64,000 nt of DNA from Microthrixaceae bacterium (GCA_016702505.1 JADJDU010000030.1:186001-250000), one strand, 5' to 3'; positions 32,801 to 42,611 are shown, counted from the first letter of the stretch. Numbers and translations are program-made. The notes: generated by a model from the letters alone, not told the origin.

Positions 32801-34681
32801 GTGTCCACCACCCGTAGACATCTGACCTGGGTCGCTCTGTTGCTCATCTGCGTCGCTCCCGTGTTCAGCAGCCTTCTTTCCTCCATGGGATCCGATCACT
32901 ACCCCGAAAGCGATGACGCGACGATCATGCTTCTGGCGGGTGACTCGATCAGTCGGAAACCGCCGCTGGTCGGAATGATCTCTACCGGCGGTCAACACCT
33001 CGAGGACCCCGAAATGCATCACCCCGGCCCCGTCGAGCTCTACCTACTTGCTCCAGCGGTTCGATTGGCAGGCCCGATGACCGGCTCGACGCTAACCGCG
33101 GCTCTTGTCTCCGTAGTATCGATCGCAGTGACCGTCTGGGCTCTGCTCCGACTTGGCGGGCCGGGGTTCGGGGCTGTTGGTCTGGTCACGACGAGCCTGA
33201 TCTTGTGGGGGGTTGGTAGCCACGTTCCCGTGTCCATCTGGAACCCCGACATAGTCGTTCTGCCTTTCACCGCCTTCTTGACCTGCGCGCTGTTGGCGGC
33301 GGCTGGCCAGGCCAAGGTTCTTCCGGCGCTCGTGATCTCCGGCAGTTTCGTAGCTCAGACACACCTGAGCTACGTAGGACTGGTGGGGATGATCGGTGCA
33401 TGGGCTGCCGTCGTCACCGTGGTGTCCATCAAGAGATCCCGGCCGCCTTCATTAGTGCCGCACATCGCGGCTGGCATCGCCGCTCTGGTGCTGTGGATCC
33501 CTCCTCTGATCGATCAGGTTCGAGGTGAGCCTGGGAACCTCGGCCAGATTGCCAGGGCTCTGACCACCGGTGGTGGCGGCGAGTCGGTCGGCATCTCCGG
33601 GATTGGCCAGATGGGACGTGTGGTCGGGCTTCCCGCAATCGGAGTTCGTCCAGATGGCGACCTGGTCGACGTCATCGCGTCATCTGACGTCACCGGAGTG
33701 TTGCTGATGGCGATCCCCGTAGCGGTGTTGGCCGTACTGTTCGTGTTGGCCCGATCTCGCCGCCCTGACCTCAGCCCGGTGCTTACCACCGTGGCGGTTG
33801 CCCTCGTCGCCGGCCTCCTGACCGCGGCCCGCATGCCCCTGAGCGATGGCGTCTTCTACCGCTACTACGCCATGTGGATGGTGCCGTTGGGAGCAATCTG
33901 CTGGGCGGTGATGGCCAGCGTCGGTTGGCAGATGAGCTCATCGTCGCAGCACTTCGCCCACCGGCGCACTCCGACGCCGCTCCGTGGCGCGCCGGTGGGA
34001 CTGGTGATCCTGATGGCGGTTCTCCTGGGCGTGTCCCTGCTCCCCCGGCCTGGCCGATGGGTGCCATGGGTCGTTCAAGAACGAATCGCCGGCGATCTTG
34101 CCTCCGCCATCGAGGATGCAGGTGGGCCAGGCACGGCCGTGGTCCGGTTTCGAGGACCGACTCCATACCTGTCCACGGGCTCGGCCGCGGTGCTGGCGCT
34201 CTCACGTCACGGCGGTGACGTCCTGGTAGACCCCGGTGCTCCCACGCCGGTGTTCCCGTGGCGTGAGTTCCGTCGCTACCGTGGCCAGGGTGGGGTGAAC
34301 GAACTGTGGGTCGTCAGTGGCTCGGGCCAGGTGGCTCCTCCCGGTGGTCAGGTCGTGGCCCGAACCACCTCGCTCACACCCGAGGAACGACGAGATCTGG
34401 ATCGACGTCGAGCCGGGATCCAGGCAATCGTCGCTAGGGCCGGAGCTCACATCGGGCCCCGATCGCCATCCGATGCGGACACCGCTGGCGCCGTCTCGGC
34501 CGTGCTCGAGGACCCGGGTGCGGCGCTGGCCGACGGCTCACTGACTGACCTGGCAATCCGTGGTTTGGTCACCATTCCCGGCCTGTCCGCCGATGACCTC
34601 TACACCTTCTCGCGTCTGACCGTTCTGGAAGCCGAGGAGGAGATAGTCGTCTACCTCGTGAAGGCCGACGGTTCTCGCTGA
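32801..34681 (+). CDS. Multi-spanning GT-C-like membrane protein
   Basis: A 626-residue protein with about ten membrane helices and a C-terminal soluble part of about 190 residues. The first outside loop has SDHYPESDDATIMLL, with acidic residues where GT-C enzymes keep theirs, then HHPGPVELYLLAP. Later motifs are WNPDIVVLPF, QTHLSYVG and LWIPPLIDQVRGEPGN. The same motifs, HPGP, WNPY, QCHVGY and MWIPPVIDQVRHEPGN, occur in the second half of the protein at 37891, so the two are homologous. A glycosyltransferase role is inferred from fold and neighbours, not proven. It starts with a GTG and a leaderless promoter. Its 3' end is followed directly by repeat R5. Confidence 0.75.
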   Translation: MSTTRRHLTWVALLLICVAPVFSSLLSSMGSDHYPESDDATIMLLAGDSISRKPPLVGMISTGGQHLEDPEMHHPGPVELYLLAPAVRLAGPMTGSTLTAALVSVVSIAVTVWALLRLGGPGFGAVGLVTTSLILWGVGSHVPVSIWNPDIVVLPFTAFLTCALLAAAGQAKVLPALVISGSFVAQTHLSYVGLVGMIGAWAAVVTVVSIKRSRPPSLVPHIAAGIAALVLWIPPLIDQVRGEPGNLGQIARALTTGGGGESVGISGIGQMGRVVGLPAIGVRPDGDLVDVIASSDVTGVLLMAIPVAVLAVLFVLARSRRPDLSPVLTTVAVALVAGLLTAARMPLSDGVFYRYYAMWMVPLGAICWAVMASVGWQMSSSSQHFAHRRTPTPLRGAPVGLVILMAVLLGVSLLPRPGRWVPWVVQERIAGDLASAIEDAGGPGTAVVRFRGPTPYLSTGSAAVLALSRHGGDVLVDPGAPTPVFPWREFRRYRGQGGVNELWVVSGSGQVAPPGGQVVARTTSLTPEERRDLDRRRAGIQAIVARAGAHIGPRSPSDADTAGAVSAVLEDPGAALADGSLTDLAIRGLVTIPGLSADDLYTFSRLTVLEAEEEIVVYLVKADGSR

Positions 34682-34689
34682 TCACCCCG

Positions 34690-34823
34690 GTATAGCCCGC
34701 TCTCCGTGTGGCCATCGATGGTATTCGGCTGTCCGACGATTTGGAGCGGGATGACAGGGCGGGGGTTCGGGGGCAGAGCCCCTGGTGGCGAAGCCCCCGA
34801 CCTGCGGAGATCGGCTTTTCCGG
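34690..34823 (-). repeat. Dispersed 3'-end repeat, copy R5 (core, left end missing)
   Basis: It lies between two convergent genes. Read on the minus strand it starts right at the TGA of the 34824 gene with CCGGAAAAGCCGATCTCCGC, continues through the GC-rich core GGGGGCTTCGCCACCAGGG and the GCCCCCGAACCCCCGCC segment, and ends near a CGGACAGCCGAATACC block also found in both long copies. The left hairpin and right hairpin are absent. The core forms stable stem-loops. Confidence 0.8.
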
Positions 34824-36557
34824 TCAACGGTCGATCTTGTTGCACGGTCGGTAGAGCTCGAACCACGGTTCACCATCGCGGTCGCCGTACTCGCCCACCA
34901 GGCAGAACCGGTCTCTCACCACCTCGTTGGGAGCGTTCGAGCCCGGGTCCCGCGACGTGTTGGGCTCATCCCAGTTGCTCCAGACATTGGAAAGGATCAA
35001 CCAGTCGGCCGATGCCACCTCGTCTGCCAGCCCCGAGTCCGCCGCGTTGGCTATTCCGGGATCCATCTCTATGTAGCGCGTGGCCGGAACCAGATCGGGG
35101 AAGAGGAAGTAGAAGAACGCATCCGAGTACGGAGTGAACCGGAAATCCACCGGACCCACCAACAACCGCTCGCCCGGCGCGGACCATTCGCCAAGGTCAA
35201 CCACCAAGTCGTTGGCCGCAGCGGCCGCGTCAGGTGAGCCGTAGTAGAAGTTCCGGCCCCGATGGTTCACGGGATATCCGAACACGTTGCGACCGAAGCT
35301 CTGTCCGGTCAGGTCCACGTAGGTGCGCACCGTGTAGTGGGGTATGAGTCCCACGATCACCACCACAACAGGCATGGTGGTAGCCGCCAATCGCCTCATC
35401 GCTCCCGGACCCCACGTCCGGGGAAGGAGTTGGTGGACCGCGACCGGTACGAGCGCCAACGGCACGCAACTGACCCAGGCGAAGTGTGCGGTGTCTGGTC
35501 GCTGCATCGCCTGGGTCAACATCCCCAGCCCGAGGAAACCCACCGCCCGTAGTAGGTGGCTGCGCGGGTCCTCTGGCTGGTTGCGACAGGACCACACGCC
35601 AACCCCAGCCACGAAGATGGTGCTGATCGGCACCAGGAAGAACCAGAGGGCAACCTGTTGAGCCGACGTCGGCGCCGGTAGCGACCAGCCCAGCGTGCGC
35701 AGCCCGGCCGCCTTCTGCAAGAAGCCGTCGAGCTCGTTCCACGATGGTGGAACCGGCAGTGATCGACCTGGGCGGAGTCGAAACACCGGCTCGATGAACA
35801 TCCCCTCGAAGGCCGCACCGGGGCCAGCGGTGGCCAGGTGGAACAGGATCGGCGAGACCCCGACGACCGCGCCGGTCAGCAACGGTCGGAGTTTGGTGAC
35901 GGTGGGCCGCCACAATGCCGCACCCAGACCCAAGCTCAACGCCATCACCAGGTCGGGCCGGTACAACAGGGCGAAGCCGCCGAGGAGGCCAGCCAACACC
36001 AACCGTCGTGGTGTTTGCTGGCCAGGCCTGGCAGCGATGAACACCGACCACACCGCTAGCGCCACTCCCCCGTTCCAGGCCAGCGCCGTGAGGCCGATGG
36101 GGGGTACCACGATGACCAAGGATGCGAGGGCACAGATCGTCGCCGTCCGGCGTCCCCAGTATCGAGCCACCGCCCACACTCCGAAAACGATCCCCATGTG
36201 CTGGAGCAGGCCGAACCACCGCTCGGTGGCCAAAGAGGTCCCGAAAACCTTGAACGTCCCGGCCAGCACCCACAGGCTGCCAGGCCCGTACAGGTGCAAG
36301 AAGTCGGCGTTGGGTACCGATCCGCGCAGCACCTCCTGGGGGAAGGCCAACATGAAGCCCTCCTCCATCGGCGGCCCCTGGTAGCGCAGGAGACCACGCA
36401 ACGGCAGAGCGAAGCCCACCAACACGATCAGGACGGCAACCACGTCGAGCGGGTGCGGTCGCCATCGGCGGACCGACGCGGGGTGCCCATCTTCGCCCCC
36501 GTCCTGGGTCTGTCTCAGGTCGTCATCATTCAACCCAACCGAGGTAGCGATGGTCAT
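34824..36557 (-). CDS. Multi-spanning GT-C-like membrane protein
   Basis: A 577-residue membrane protein. About 45 cytosolic residues precede the first helix (HPLDVVAVLIVLVGFALPL). The first outside loop holds RYQGPPMEEGFMLAFPQEVLRG with an acidic Glu-Glu pair, then HLYGPGSLWVLAGTFKVFG, a pattern seen in GT39-related proteins. Ten or so helices and a soluble C-terminus of about 150 residues follow. ATG 36557 overlaps the stop of the upstream gene (ATGA). Longer frames into that gene were rejected. The stop lies at the edge of repeat R5. It is the last gene of a five- or six-gene minus-strand glycan operon. Confidence 0.75.
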   Translation of the reverse strand: MTIATSVGLNDDDLRQTQDGGEDGHPASVRRWRPHPLDVVAVLIVLVGFALPLRGLLRYQGPPMEEGFMLAFPQEVLRGSVPNADFLHLYGPGSLWVLAGTFKVFGTSLATERWFGLLQHMGIVFGVWAVARYWGRRTATICALASLVIVVPPIGLTALAWNGGVALAVWSVFIAARPGQQTPRRLVLAGLLGGFALLYRPDLVMALSLGLGAALWRPTVTKLRPLLTGAVVGVSPILFHLATAGPGAAFEGMFIEPVFRLRPGRSLPVPPSWNELDGFLQKAAGLRTLGWSLPAPTSAQQVALWFFLVPISTIFVAGVGVWSCRNQPEDPRSHLLRAVGFLGLGMLTQAMQRPDTAHFAWVSCVPLALVPVAVHQLLPRTWGPGAMRRLAATTMPVVVVIVGLIPHYTVRTYVDLTGQSFGRNVFGYPVNHRGRNFYYGSPDAAAAANDLVVDLGEWSAPGERLLVGPVDFRFTPYSDAFFYFLFPDLVPATRYIEMDPGIANAADSGLADEVASADWLILSNVWSNWDEPNTSRDPGSNAPNEVVRDRFCLVGEYGDRDGEPWFELYRPCNKIDR

Positions 36558-37891
36558 GTCGCAACCTCCGGTTGCGCCCTCAGCCGGGCAACGGCCATCT
36601 CGATGGTCACCGCGGCCAGGACCAGCACGGCCACGTCCAAAGGCGTACGGAAGCGGTTTCCGCCATAGGCGTACAACGAACTGATGGTGACGGTGGCCGC
36701 CAAGCCCACGAAGGGAATCACCGTGATGCCCCGGCGACGGAGAAGCAGCAGTCCGGGGATCGACAGGCTCAACGCCGCCCACCAGGCCCACACACCGGCC
36801 ACGCTCACCCGCTCGGACTTGCCGTCGATCTTGTCGAATGCCGCGTTCTGAAACGGTGCGTACAGGTTCCAGGCTCGGCCGACCCTGGCCGCGAGGACCA
36901 CGGGTAGGCGATCGCGGTGAGCACGGGCATAGGCGCGGCCCTCATCGCCCCAGTATCGGGCCCTCTGTGACGCGTCACCCGGGGGCTCACCGCCTCGCTC
37001 CGCCCTCAGCTGGTCCTGCCAGGGATAGAACCAGAACCCCAAGAACCGCCCACCGTCGACGGTGCCGTAGGCGTAGGGATTGTTGGCATAGACGAGCACC
37101 TCGTCACTGTTGGTGGACAAGGGGACGAACTCCTCGAACTGGGTTGCATTGCGAATTGCCCAGGGCGCCAGAACCAGCGCACACGCAGCCCCGGCTGCCA
37201 GGAGGTGTCCCAGGTTCCGGGTCCAGCGACGATCTCGCAAGATCACCACGGGGGTGACCAGCACCACCGACATGATGATCGCCTCACCCCGGGTCAACGC
37301 TGAGAGCCCGAGGAACACACCAGTGGCAACCGCCCAGCCGATCGTCGGCGTTCGCCACGTTCGCAGCGAGCACCAAGCGGTGAGGGCGACCATCAGGGTG
37401 AACAGCCCTTCGGGCCAGAGCTGGCCGTCGATGGACCACAACGGCGGATAGATGGCGGCCAGTCCCGCAGCCACCAATCCGACCCTCGCACCCACCACGC
37501 CGCGACCACCCGCTTCTCGGCCGAGGACGCCGATGGCGAACACAGCAAGGGCTCCAGCGATGCACGACATCACCTTGTGGGCCAGGAACCCCTTGAAACC
37601 GAGCGCCGAGGACAGGGCCAGCCACATCGTGAACAACGGCGGATGGATGGCAACCGGCTCGAATCGTCCGGTCTCCAACCACAGGAATGGATCCGAGAAG
37701 CCGTGTCCCTCCACCAAGAAGTTGGCTTGCAGGTGGTAGAAGAGCGGATCTCCGCCGTCGGGATTTCGGGCCGCGATGGATCCGAGCAGCGTCAGTCGGA
37801 AGCAAAGTGCCGCCAGGCTGATCGCCGTGAGCCGGCCCACGAACCTCCGTGCGGTCCGGTCCAACGACCTGACCCGAACGAGCGTGACCAT
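36554..37891 (-). CDS. GT39-like membrane glycosyltransferase
   Basis: A 445-residue GT-C-fold protein with about nine membrane helices. The first loop is ARNPDGGDPLFYHLQANFLVEG, with the acidic Gly-Gly-Asp position, and then EPVAIHPPLFTMWLALSS, the HPPL motif of GT39 proteins. LWPEGLFTLMVAL and STNSDEVLVYANNPYAYG follow. It shares one base with the upstream stop (TGATG at 37889-37893) and four with the downstream start, so it sits in a tightly coupled operon. Donor and acceptor are unknown; the neighbouring GT2 protein may supply a polyprenyl-phosphate sugar. Confidence 0.85.
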   Translation of the reverse strand: MVTLVRVRSLDRTARRFVGRLTAISLAALCFRLTLLGSIAARNPDGGDPLFYHLQANFLVEGHGFSDPFLWLETGRFEPVAIHPPLFTMWLALSSALGFKGFLAHKVMSCIAGALAVFAIGVLGREAGGRGVVGARVGLVAAGLAAIYPPLWSIDGQLWPEGLFTLMVALTAWCSLRTWRTPTIGWAVATGVFLGLSALTRGEAIIMSVVLVTPVVILRDRRWTRNLGHLLAAGAACALVLAPWAIRNATQFEEFVPLSTNSDEVLVYANNPYAYGTVDGGRFLGFWFYPWQDQLRAERGGEPPGDASQRARYWGDEGRAYARAHRDRLPVVLAARVGRAWNLYAPFQNAAFDKIDGKSERVSVAGVWAWWAALSLSIPGLLLLRRRGITVIPFVGLAATVTISSLYAYGGNRFRTPLDVAVLVLAAVTIEMAVARLRAQPEVAT

Positions 37892-40800
37892 CACAGCCCT
37901 CCCAGGTCCTGGTCGGATACGAACACGGCGGTGGCTTGGCCGATCACCAACATCCGGGCCAGCTTGTCGAACGGGGCTCCGACCACGCGCGGATCGTTCA
38001 GCCCTATCCAGATGCTGGTGGGGATTCCGTCGGCCACCTCCGACAGTCCGGCAGCTCGCAGGTCTGCCATTACCTGAGCCTGGAGGTCGAGGTACTCCCG
38101 ACGTTCCTGTTCTGAGCGATGGTCGTCGTAGGCGATCTCGATGGCTCCTGGCACCTGACGGGCGGCCTCGATTTTCTGGTCCCCGCTGACCACCGTTATC
38201 ACCTCGTCGAACTGACCCGGGAGAAGGACGCGGTGAGGTTCCACCGGCGCCGATCGCGCCGGACCGGCCCCGACCCTGAATCCCAGCCGTTCCAGTTCGA
38301 GCAGCATCCCGAACCCGTTGCCGCCGAGAGCATCGGGGTCTATCCACGTCATCAGGTATGTCAGCTCCGGATCGAGCGCCGCCGCCGTCTGAGGGGCCAA
38401 CGCCCCGATCGTCCTCGAATAGCGCATGTCTGGAGGTTCGACCCCAGTCGCCGTCCACACGAAGGAGGTTGTGCTCACCATCAAGGCCACAGCCAACGTG
38501 GACACCGACATGGTTACCGCCTGCCGCGATACCGCGACATTGGAGCCTTCCCCAGATGGATGTCGGTGGGCTAGCTCTATGCAAGCGGCCCACATGACCG
38601 CAACCACCACCAGAGCGGTCAGCACCCAGAACCACTCGACGAGGTACAAGAAGCGTGTCGAATCGAGTCGAACCGCCCAGTACCAGCCACAGGGCAGCAG
38701 CGATCCCAGCAACACGTCAAGACGGATCAGCGCGCCAACTCGCCGCCTCCAAGCCAGTGCGAACGAGATCGCCCATGCTCCAAGCAGAACCAGACCCGGG
38801 ACCACCGACGAGGAGATCCGGCGGGTGCCGAACAGCCAGTTCCCCACCGGATCAAGCTGCGTCAGCCAGATTCTGGTGCCAGCCCGGATTCCGATCACCT
38901 GATCGGTTTGATCGCGGAAGGTCTGTAAGAGGATCGAGATGTTTCCGGGCTCGTGTCTGACCTGATCGATGACCGGGGGAATCCACATCACCAACCCAAC
39001 CAGCACCGAGGCGCCGACCCAGCCGAGGACGCGGGACCAGCCGCGACGTGAGGGTTCATTTGCCGGACCGTCCACGGTCACCAGCGCGGCGTCCAGAGGC
39101 GCGCCGTCTGCCCCCAAATCGGTCACATCACCCAACCATCGGGTCGGGGTCAGGGCCATCGCCATCGAGACCACGAGTCCAGCCGCCACAGCGGGGGCGT
39201 ATCCCACGTGGCATTGCACGCAGAACGATCCAGCACCGACCGCGACAGCCAGGTTGGACCAACGGCGACAAGTGACCGCCCAACACGAAACCACGAACAC
39301 CAGGAACGGTAGGAGCGGAACATATGGGTTCCACGGTTGGGTGAGTGCCACCGCGCCATAGGACCTCATCAGGATCGCGCCTACCACCGCAACGACCGCG
39401 GCACCGAGCCACCCCGCCAAGCGGCGGGTGACCGCCACAGCAACGCCGTAGGACGACATCACCAGCGCCGCCACGCTGGCCTGGTAGGCCCACGAGCTTC
39501 GGCCCAGCAGCCACCAGAGCGGCCAGGTGAACCAGAACATCGCCGGTCCCGGGTGGTTTCCTTGACGCTCGAAGGTTCCGATGCGACCGGCCGGACCGAC
39601 TAGCGGCGGGTCATGCCAGAAGCTCAACTGGCGAAGTGTGGCCTGAGCCAAGTCCCCGATTGGATACCAGGTGACTCGCCCCAGCGCCACCACGGCGATC
39701 ATCATCGGCGCCGCACCGACCGCGACTGCTAACACCAGGGACCCGCGTCGATGACCGTCTATCCAGCCGACCAGTCGGTCTGGAATGGTCACGTGACCGT
39801 CATCCGGGGCCCGATGAGGAGCCTCACCGGTGGTGGGGTCGACCATCGCTGGCTGGCGTCGCAAGCGAGACTCGACCAGACGGTAGGAGACTTCGGTAGC
39901 AACCGCGGTGACGACCAGCCCGCACACCACTCGGAGGATCACCGGCTGATCTCCTAGGCGTCGGGCCACGGTCAAGAACACCGGAACGTGCCACAGGTAG
40001 AGGCTGTAGCTACGGTCCCCCAGCCGGGCCAGGGGCGGCCAACCCGACACCCTTCCGACGGGCCCAGTCGGATCGAGGAGGGCCGAGGCCACTATTGCCG
40101 CCGCTCCGAGAGCTACGACGGTGAGGCCGAAGCGTTCGTACATCCTGTTGTCACCGGTCTCGGACAGGAAGCTGGCGCCTAGAAGCACTCCGACACCACC
40201 CACGGCCGGCAGGCGCAGCCAGCGCGCTGATCGCCACCAGCCCCAATGGACAGTCATGCCGACCACACATCCCACGAGGATCACGTCGATGCGGGTGTCG
40301 GTACGGAGGTACAGCGGTAGGTAGTGGTCCTGGTCTGTCCACATGATCGCCCGGTGCACACCAACCGCGCCGATCACGGCCGTCAACAGCCCGATTTGGG
40401 ATCGACGGGAAAGTCCCAGTGCCCGAAAGCCGATCAGGACCAGCGGCCAGACCAGGTAGAACTGGGCCTCGATTGCCAACGACCAGGTGTGTGACAGCTC
40501 GCCCGGGTACGGCCACCCCCATGCCTGCACCACGTTGGATACGTACGCCAGCGTGGCCGCCACCGCCACGGCCATCTCGGCGGCCGACAGTTGTCCCTCC
40601 CCTGGACCGACCCGGTCGGTGGCTGTCAGCAACCACACCACCGCGGCCACGGTGACCACCAGCGCCGGGTACAGGCGACGCAAGCGCCGGTCCATGAACA
40701 CGCCGTAGGCCAGCCGCCCGGTGGACTCCTGTTCTTCGAGCAGGAGTCGGGTAATCAGCAGCCCGCTCAGGACGAAGAAGAGGTCGACCCCGACGAAACC

Positions 40801-40920
40801 ACCCGGCAGCAGCCGAGGGCCCCATCCAGCGGTGAGGTAGCTGGCGTGGTACACGACCACCAGCACTACGGCGACGCCGCGGATCCCGTCGAGGTGACGG
40901 ATCCGCGCCCGGGGTTCCAC
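37891..40920 (-). CDS. Fusion of acyltransferase-3 domain and GT-C-like membrane domain
   Basis: A 1009-residue protein with about 20 membrane helices. Residues ~1-370 are an acyltransferase-3 domain: RIRHLDGIRGVAVVLVVVYH with the catalytic His, GFVGVDLFFVLSGLLITRLL, and RRLRRLYPALVV. Residues ~400-1009 form a second multi-spanning domain with YPIGDLAQATLRQLSFW, GNHPGPAMFWF, QPWNPYVPLLPFLV and MWIPPVIDQVRHEPGN, homologous to the standalone protein at 32801, and a soluble tail. The GTG at 40920, six bases after the upstream GT2 stop, is the best start. The fusion implies acylation and glycosyl transfer to the same polymer at the outer membrane face. No frameshift is needed to read through. Confidence 0.85.
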   Translation of the reverse strand: MEPRARIRHLDGIRGVAVVLVVVYHASYLTAGWGPRLLPGGFVGVDLFFVLSGLLITRLLLEEQESTGRLAYGVFMDRRLRRLYPALVVTVAAVVWLLTATDRVGPGEGQLSAAEMAVAVAATLAYVSNVVQAWGWPYPGELSHTWSLAIEAQFYLVWPLVLIGFRALGLSRRSQIGLLTAVIGAVGVHRAIMWTDQDHYLPLYLRTDTRIDVILVGCVVGMTVHWGWWRSARWLRLPAVGGVGVLLGASFLSETGDNRMYERFGLTVVALGAAAIVASALLDPTGPVGRVSGWPPLARLGDRSYSLYLWHVPVFLTVARRLGDQPVILRVVCGLVVTAVATEVSYRLVESRLRRQPAMVDPTTGEAPHRAPDDGHVTIPDRLVGWIDGHRRGSLVLAVAVGAAPMMIAVVALGRVTWYPIGDLAQATLRQLSFWHDPPLVGPAGRIGTFERQGNHPGPAMFWFTWPLWWLLGRSSWAYQASVAALVMSSYGVAVAVTRRLAGWLGAAVVAVVGAILMRSYGAVALTQPWNPYVPLLPFLVFVVSCWAVTCRRWSNLAVAVGAGSFCVQCHVGYAPAVAAGLVVSMAMALTPTRWLGDVTDLGADGAPLDAALVTVDGPANEPSRRGWSRVLGWVGASVLVGLVMWIPPVIDQVRHEPGNISILLQTFRDQTDQVIGIRAGTRIWLTQLDPVGNWLFGTRRISSSVVPGLVLLGAWAISFALAWRRRVGALIRLDVLLGSLLPCGWYWAVRLDSTRFLYLVEWFWVLTALVVVAVMWAACIELAHRHPSGEGSNVAVSRQAVTMSVSTLAVALMVSTTSFVWTATGVEPPDMRYSRTIGALAPQTAAALDPELTYLMTWIDPDALGGNGFGMLLELERLGFRVGAGPARSAPVEPHRVLLPGQFDEVITVVSGDQKIEAARQVPGAIEIAYDDHRSEQERREYLDLQAQVMADLRAAGLSEVADGIPTSIWIGLNDPRVVGAPFDKLARMLVIGQATAVFVSDQDLGGL

Positions 40921-40925
40921 CCGTC

Positions 40926-41642
40926 TCAGCGTCCCCGCAGCCGGATGCGCGCCAAGATCCAGAGCGCTGCCACCCCGTCTGTCCACTGGATCTTCTTGCC
41001 TTCCTCCCTACCGCGGGCCCGGTAGGAGATCGGCACCTCGAATACCCGCTCTCGACGAGACAACAGCTTGCCGGTCAGCTCGGCTTCGATCCCGAAACCG
41101 TTGGATTGAAGGTCGAGCGCTCGCCAGGTCGTGGTGGGAGCGACCTTGAGACATGTCTCGATGTCTGTCAGCCACGCGTCGAAGAGGAACGACGCCCATA
41201 GCGCCAACATCTTGTTTCCCAGCACGAACCAAAACGAATAGGCGGCGTGACCGCCATAGGAGCGAGCCCCGTAGACCACGCGCGCGTCGCCGTCGAGGAT
41301 GGGCCTCAGCAACGCCGGGAAGTCTGCAGGGTCGTACTCCAGGTCTGCATCCAACACGGTGAGAAGACCGTTGGATGCCTCCGCGATCCCCCTCCTCAGG
41401 GCCTTGCCCTTGCCCTGGTTGGGGTTCTGGACCAGCAGTCGGACCCGCCCCGAGTCCACAAGGTCAGAAATCGTCTCGGTGCAACCGTCCGAAGATCCGT
41501 CGTCGACCACCAGGATCTCGGTTGGAACCGGCATCGTTACGGCCAACAACCGGTCGAGCGCCGTCCGAAGCGTTTCGCGTTCGTTGTAGACCGGCATCAC
41601 GATCGTGAGGCTCATGTCGGTTTCGGGGGTTACCGATGCCAC
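40926..41642 (-). CDS. GT2 glycosyltransferase
   Basis: A 238-residue GT-A-fold transferase. Motifs are TIVMPVYNERETLRTALD, the acidic EILVVDDGSSDG, a GKGKALRRGI loop and LDADLEYDPADF, with the DxD-like DAD metal site. The C-terminal half EVPISYRARGREEGKKIQW is typical of the polyprenyl-phosphate-glycosyltransferase group without membrane helices. The GTG follows GAGGAG by six bases. It lies between the methyltransferase and the fusion protein, with only ten and five bases to each, so a coordinated operon is clear. It probably charges a polyprenyl carrier for the GT-C proteins downstream. Confidence 0.9.
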   Translation of the reverse strand: MASVTPETDMSLTIVMPVYNERETLRTALDRLLAVTMPVPTEILVVDDGSSDGCTETISDLVDSGRVRLLVQNPNQGKGKALRRGIAEASNGLLTVLDADLEYDPADFPALLRPILDGDARVVYGARSYGGHAAYSFWFVLGNKMLALWASFLFDAWLTDIETCLKVAPTTTWRALDLQSNGFGIEAELTGKLLSRRERVFEVPISYRARGREEGKKIQWTDGVAALWILARIRLRGR

Positions 41643-41652
41643 GGTGTTCTCC

Positions 41653-42534
41653 TCAGTAGGGCCAGGTGCGCGGGTCGTGACCCAGATACCGGGTAAGTCC
41701 GCCCAGGCGAGCCACGATGAGAACCTTGATCAGAACGTTGCGGGCAAACCACGGAAGCTGCGCCAACTGTGCGCCGACGTTCTTGACCCGGATCCGACCG
41801 GCAACTGGCTCGCGTCGATAGTGTGTCATCGACTCCGACCGGCCGAGATAGCGAAACTCCGAAGACCAGACCAGGGAGCGGAACAATGCCGCGGTAACCC
41901 CGACCGAGGAGAAGGAGTCGTGGATGAGAAGGTCTCCCCCGGATTTCACGCGTTCGCCCCACGATCGAATGTCGTCGAGTGCTGGAGCCATCCGGTGAGC
42001 GCCATCGATGTACAGGAGATCGATCGGGCCGTCCACGTCGCCGTGAGCTTCGTTCGAGAATTTACGGACGTGACGGACCCGATCGGCCACACCAGCGGCC
42101 GCGAGGTTGGCGTTGAAAACCTCGTTGTCGGTGGCGGCCTCGACCTCGAAGCCGCTGATTTCCTGCGGGCCTCGATCGTTGCCAGCGTGCGGGTCGATCG
42201 CCACCAGGGTCACCCCTGGGGCTGCGGCCGACGCCAGCACCACCATGGAGCGCCCTCGGAACGAACCGATCTCCACCACAGTGCCACCGGTGGGGACCGA
42301 GCGGGCACAATCCCACAGGCGTCGGGCCTGCCCGGGGGTCATCCAACCCTCGACGTCGGCGACGACGGCCTGTACCTCTTCGAAGCTGGTGGCGGGGGCG
42401 GGGGGCATGAGGTGGGCTCGGTTGCCTTTCACGGAGCTGGATGGTGACGCCGGTGCAATGACTTCGGGACTGCCACCACTAGGGTTCTCATGGCTCTGAT
42501 CTCGGACCATGGCCGGTCGTGCAGAGTACCTCAC
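41653..42534 (-). CDS. Class I SAM-dependent methyltransferase
   Basis: A 293-residue methyltransferase of the Methyltransf_24 type. The SAM-binding motif I is VVEIGSFRGRSMVVLA, followed by LVAIDPHAG and LLYIDGAHRMAPALDDIRSW, which carries the acidic metal-side residues, and LLIHDSFSS. A C-terminal extension of about 60 residues is Arg-rich. Such proteins often O-methylate sugars in cell-surface or secondary-metabolite glycans. The start is uncertain: GTG 42534 or ATG 42513 gives a similar protein; the fold itself begins later, near VEGWMTPGQA. It probably leads the minus-strand operon 34824-42534. Confidence 0.85.
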   Translation of the reverse strand: MRYSARPAMVRDQSHENPSGGSPEVIAPASPSSSVKGNRAHLMPPAPATSFEEVQAVVADVEGWMTPGQARRLWDCARSVPTGGTVVEIGSFRGRSMVVLASAAAPGVTLVAIDPHAGNDRGPQEISGFEVEAATDNEVFNANLAAAGVADRVRHVRKFSNEAHGDVDGPIDLLYIDGAHRMAPALDDIRSWGERVKSGGDLLIHDSFSSVGVTAALFRSLVWSSEFRYLGRSESMTHYRREPVAGRIRVKNVGAQLAQLPWFARNVLIKVLIVARLGGLTRYLGHDPRTWPY

Positions 42535-42611
42535 ACCCTTCGGTCAGCCGCGAACCCCGACAGCATCAAGGTCCGCTGTGACACCGAACTGACCCGAAGC
42601 TACAAACGACC

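Noticed and set aside
35230..36465. Second minus-strand frame of about 411 codons inside the 34824 membrane protein gene
   Set aside because: It is a frame-shifted shadow, rich in Gly, Arg and Pro with no membrane helices, whereas the main frame gives a regular multi-spanning protein.
41653..42534. Methyltransferase as a start for a separate operon with the GT4 gene
   Set aside because: They are divergent with 77 bases between them, so a shared promoter region is possible but not a shared transcript.
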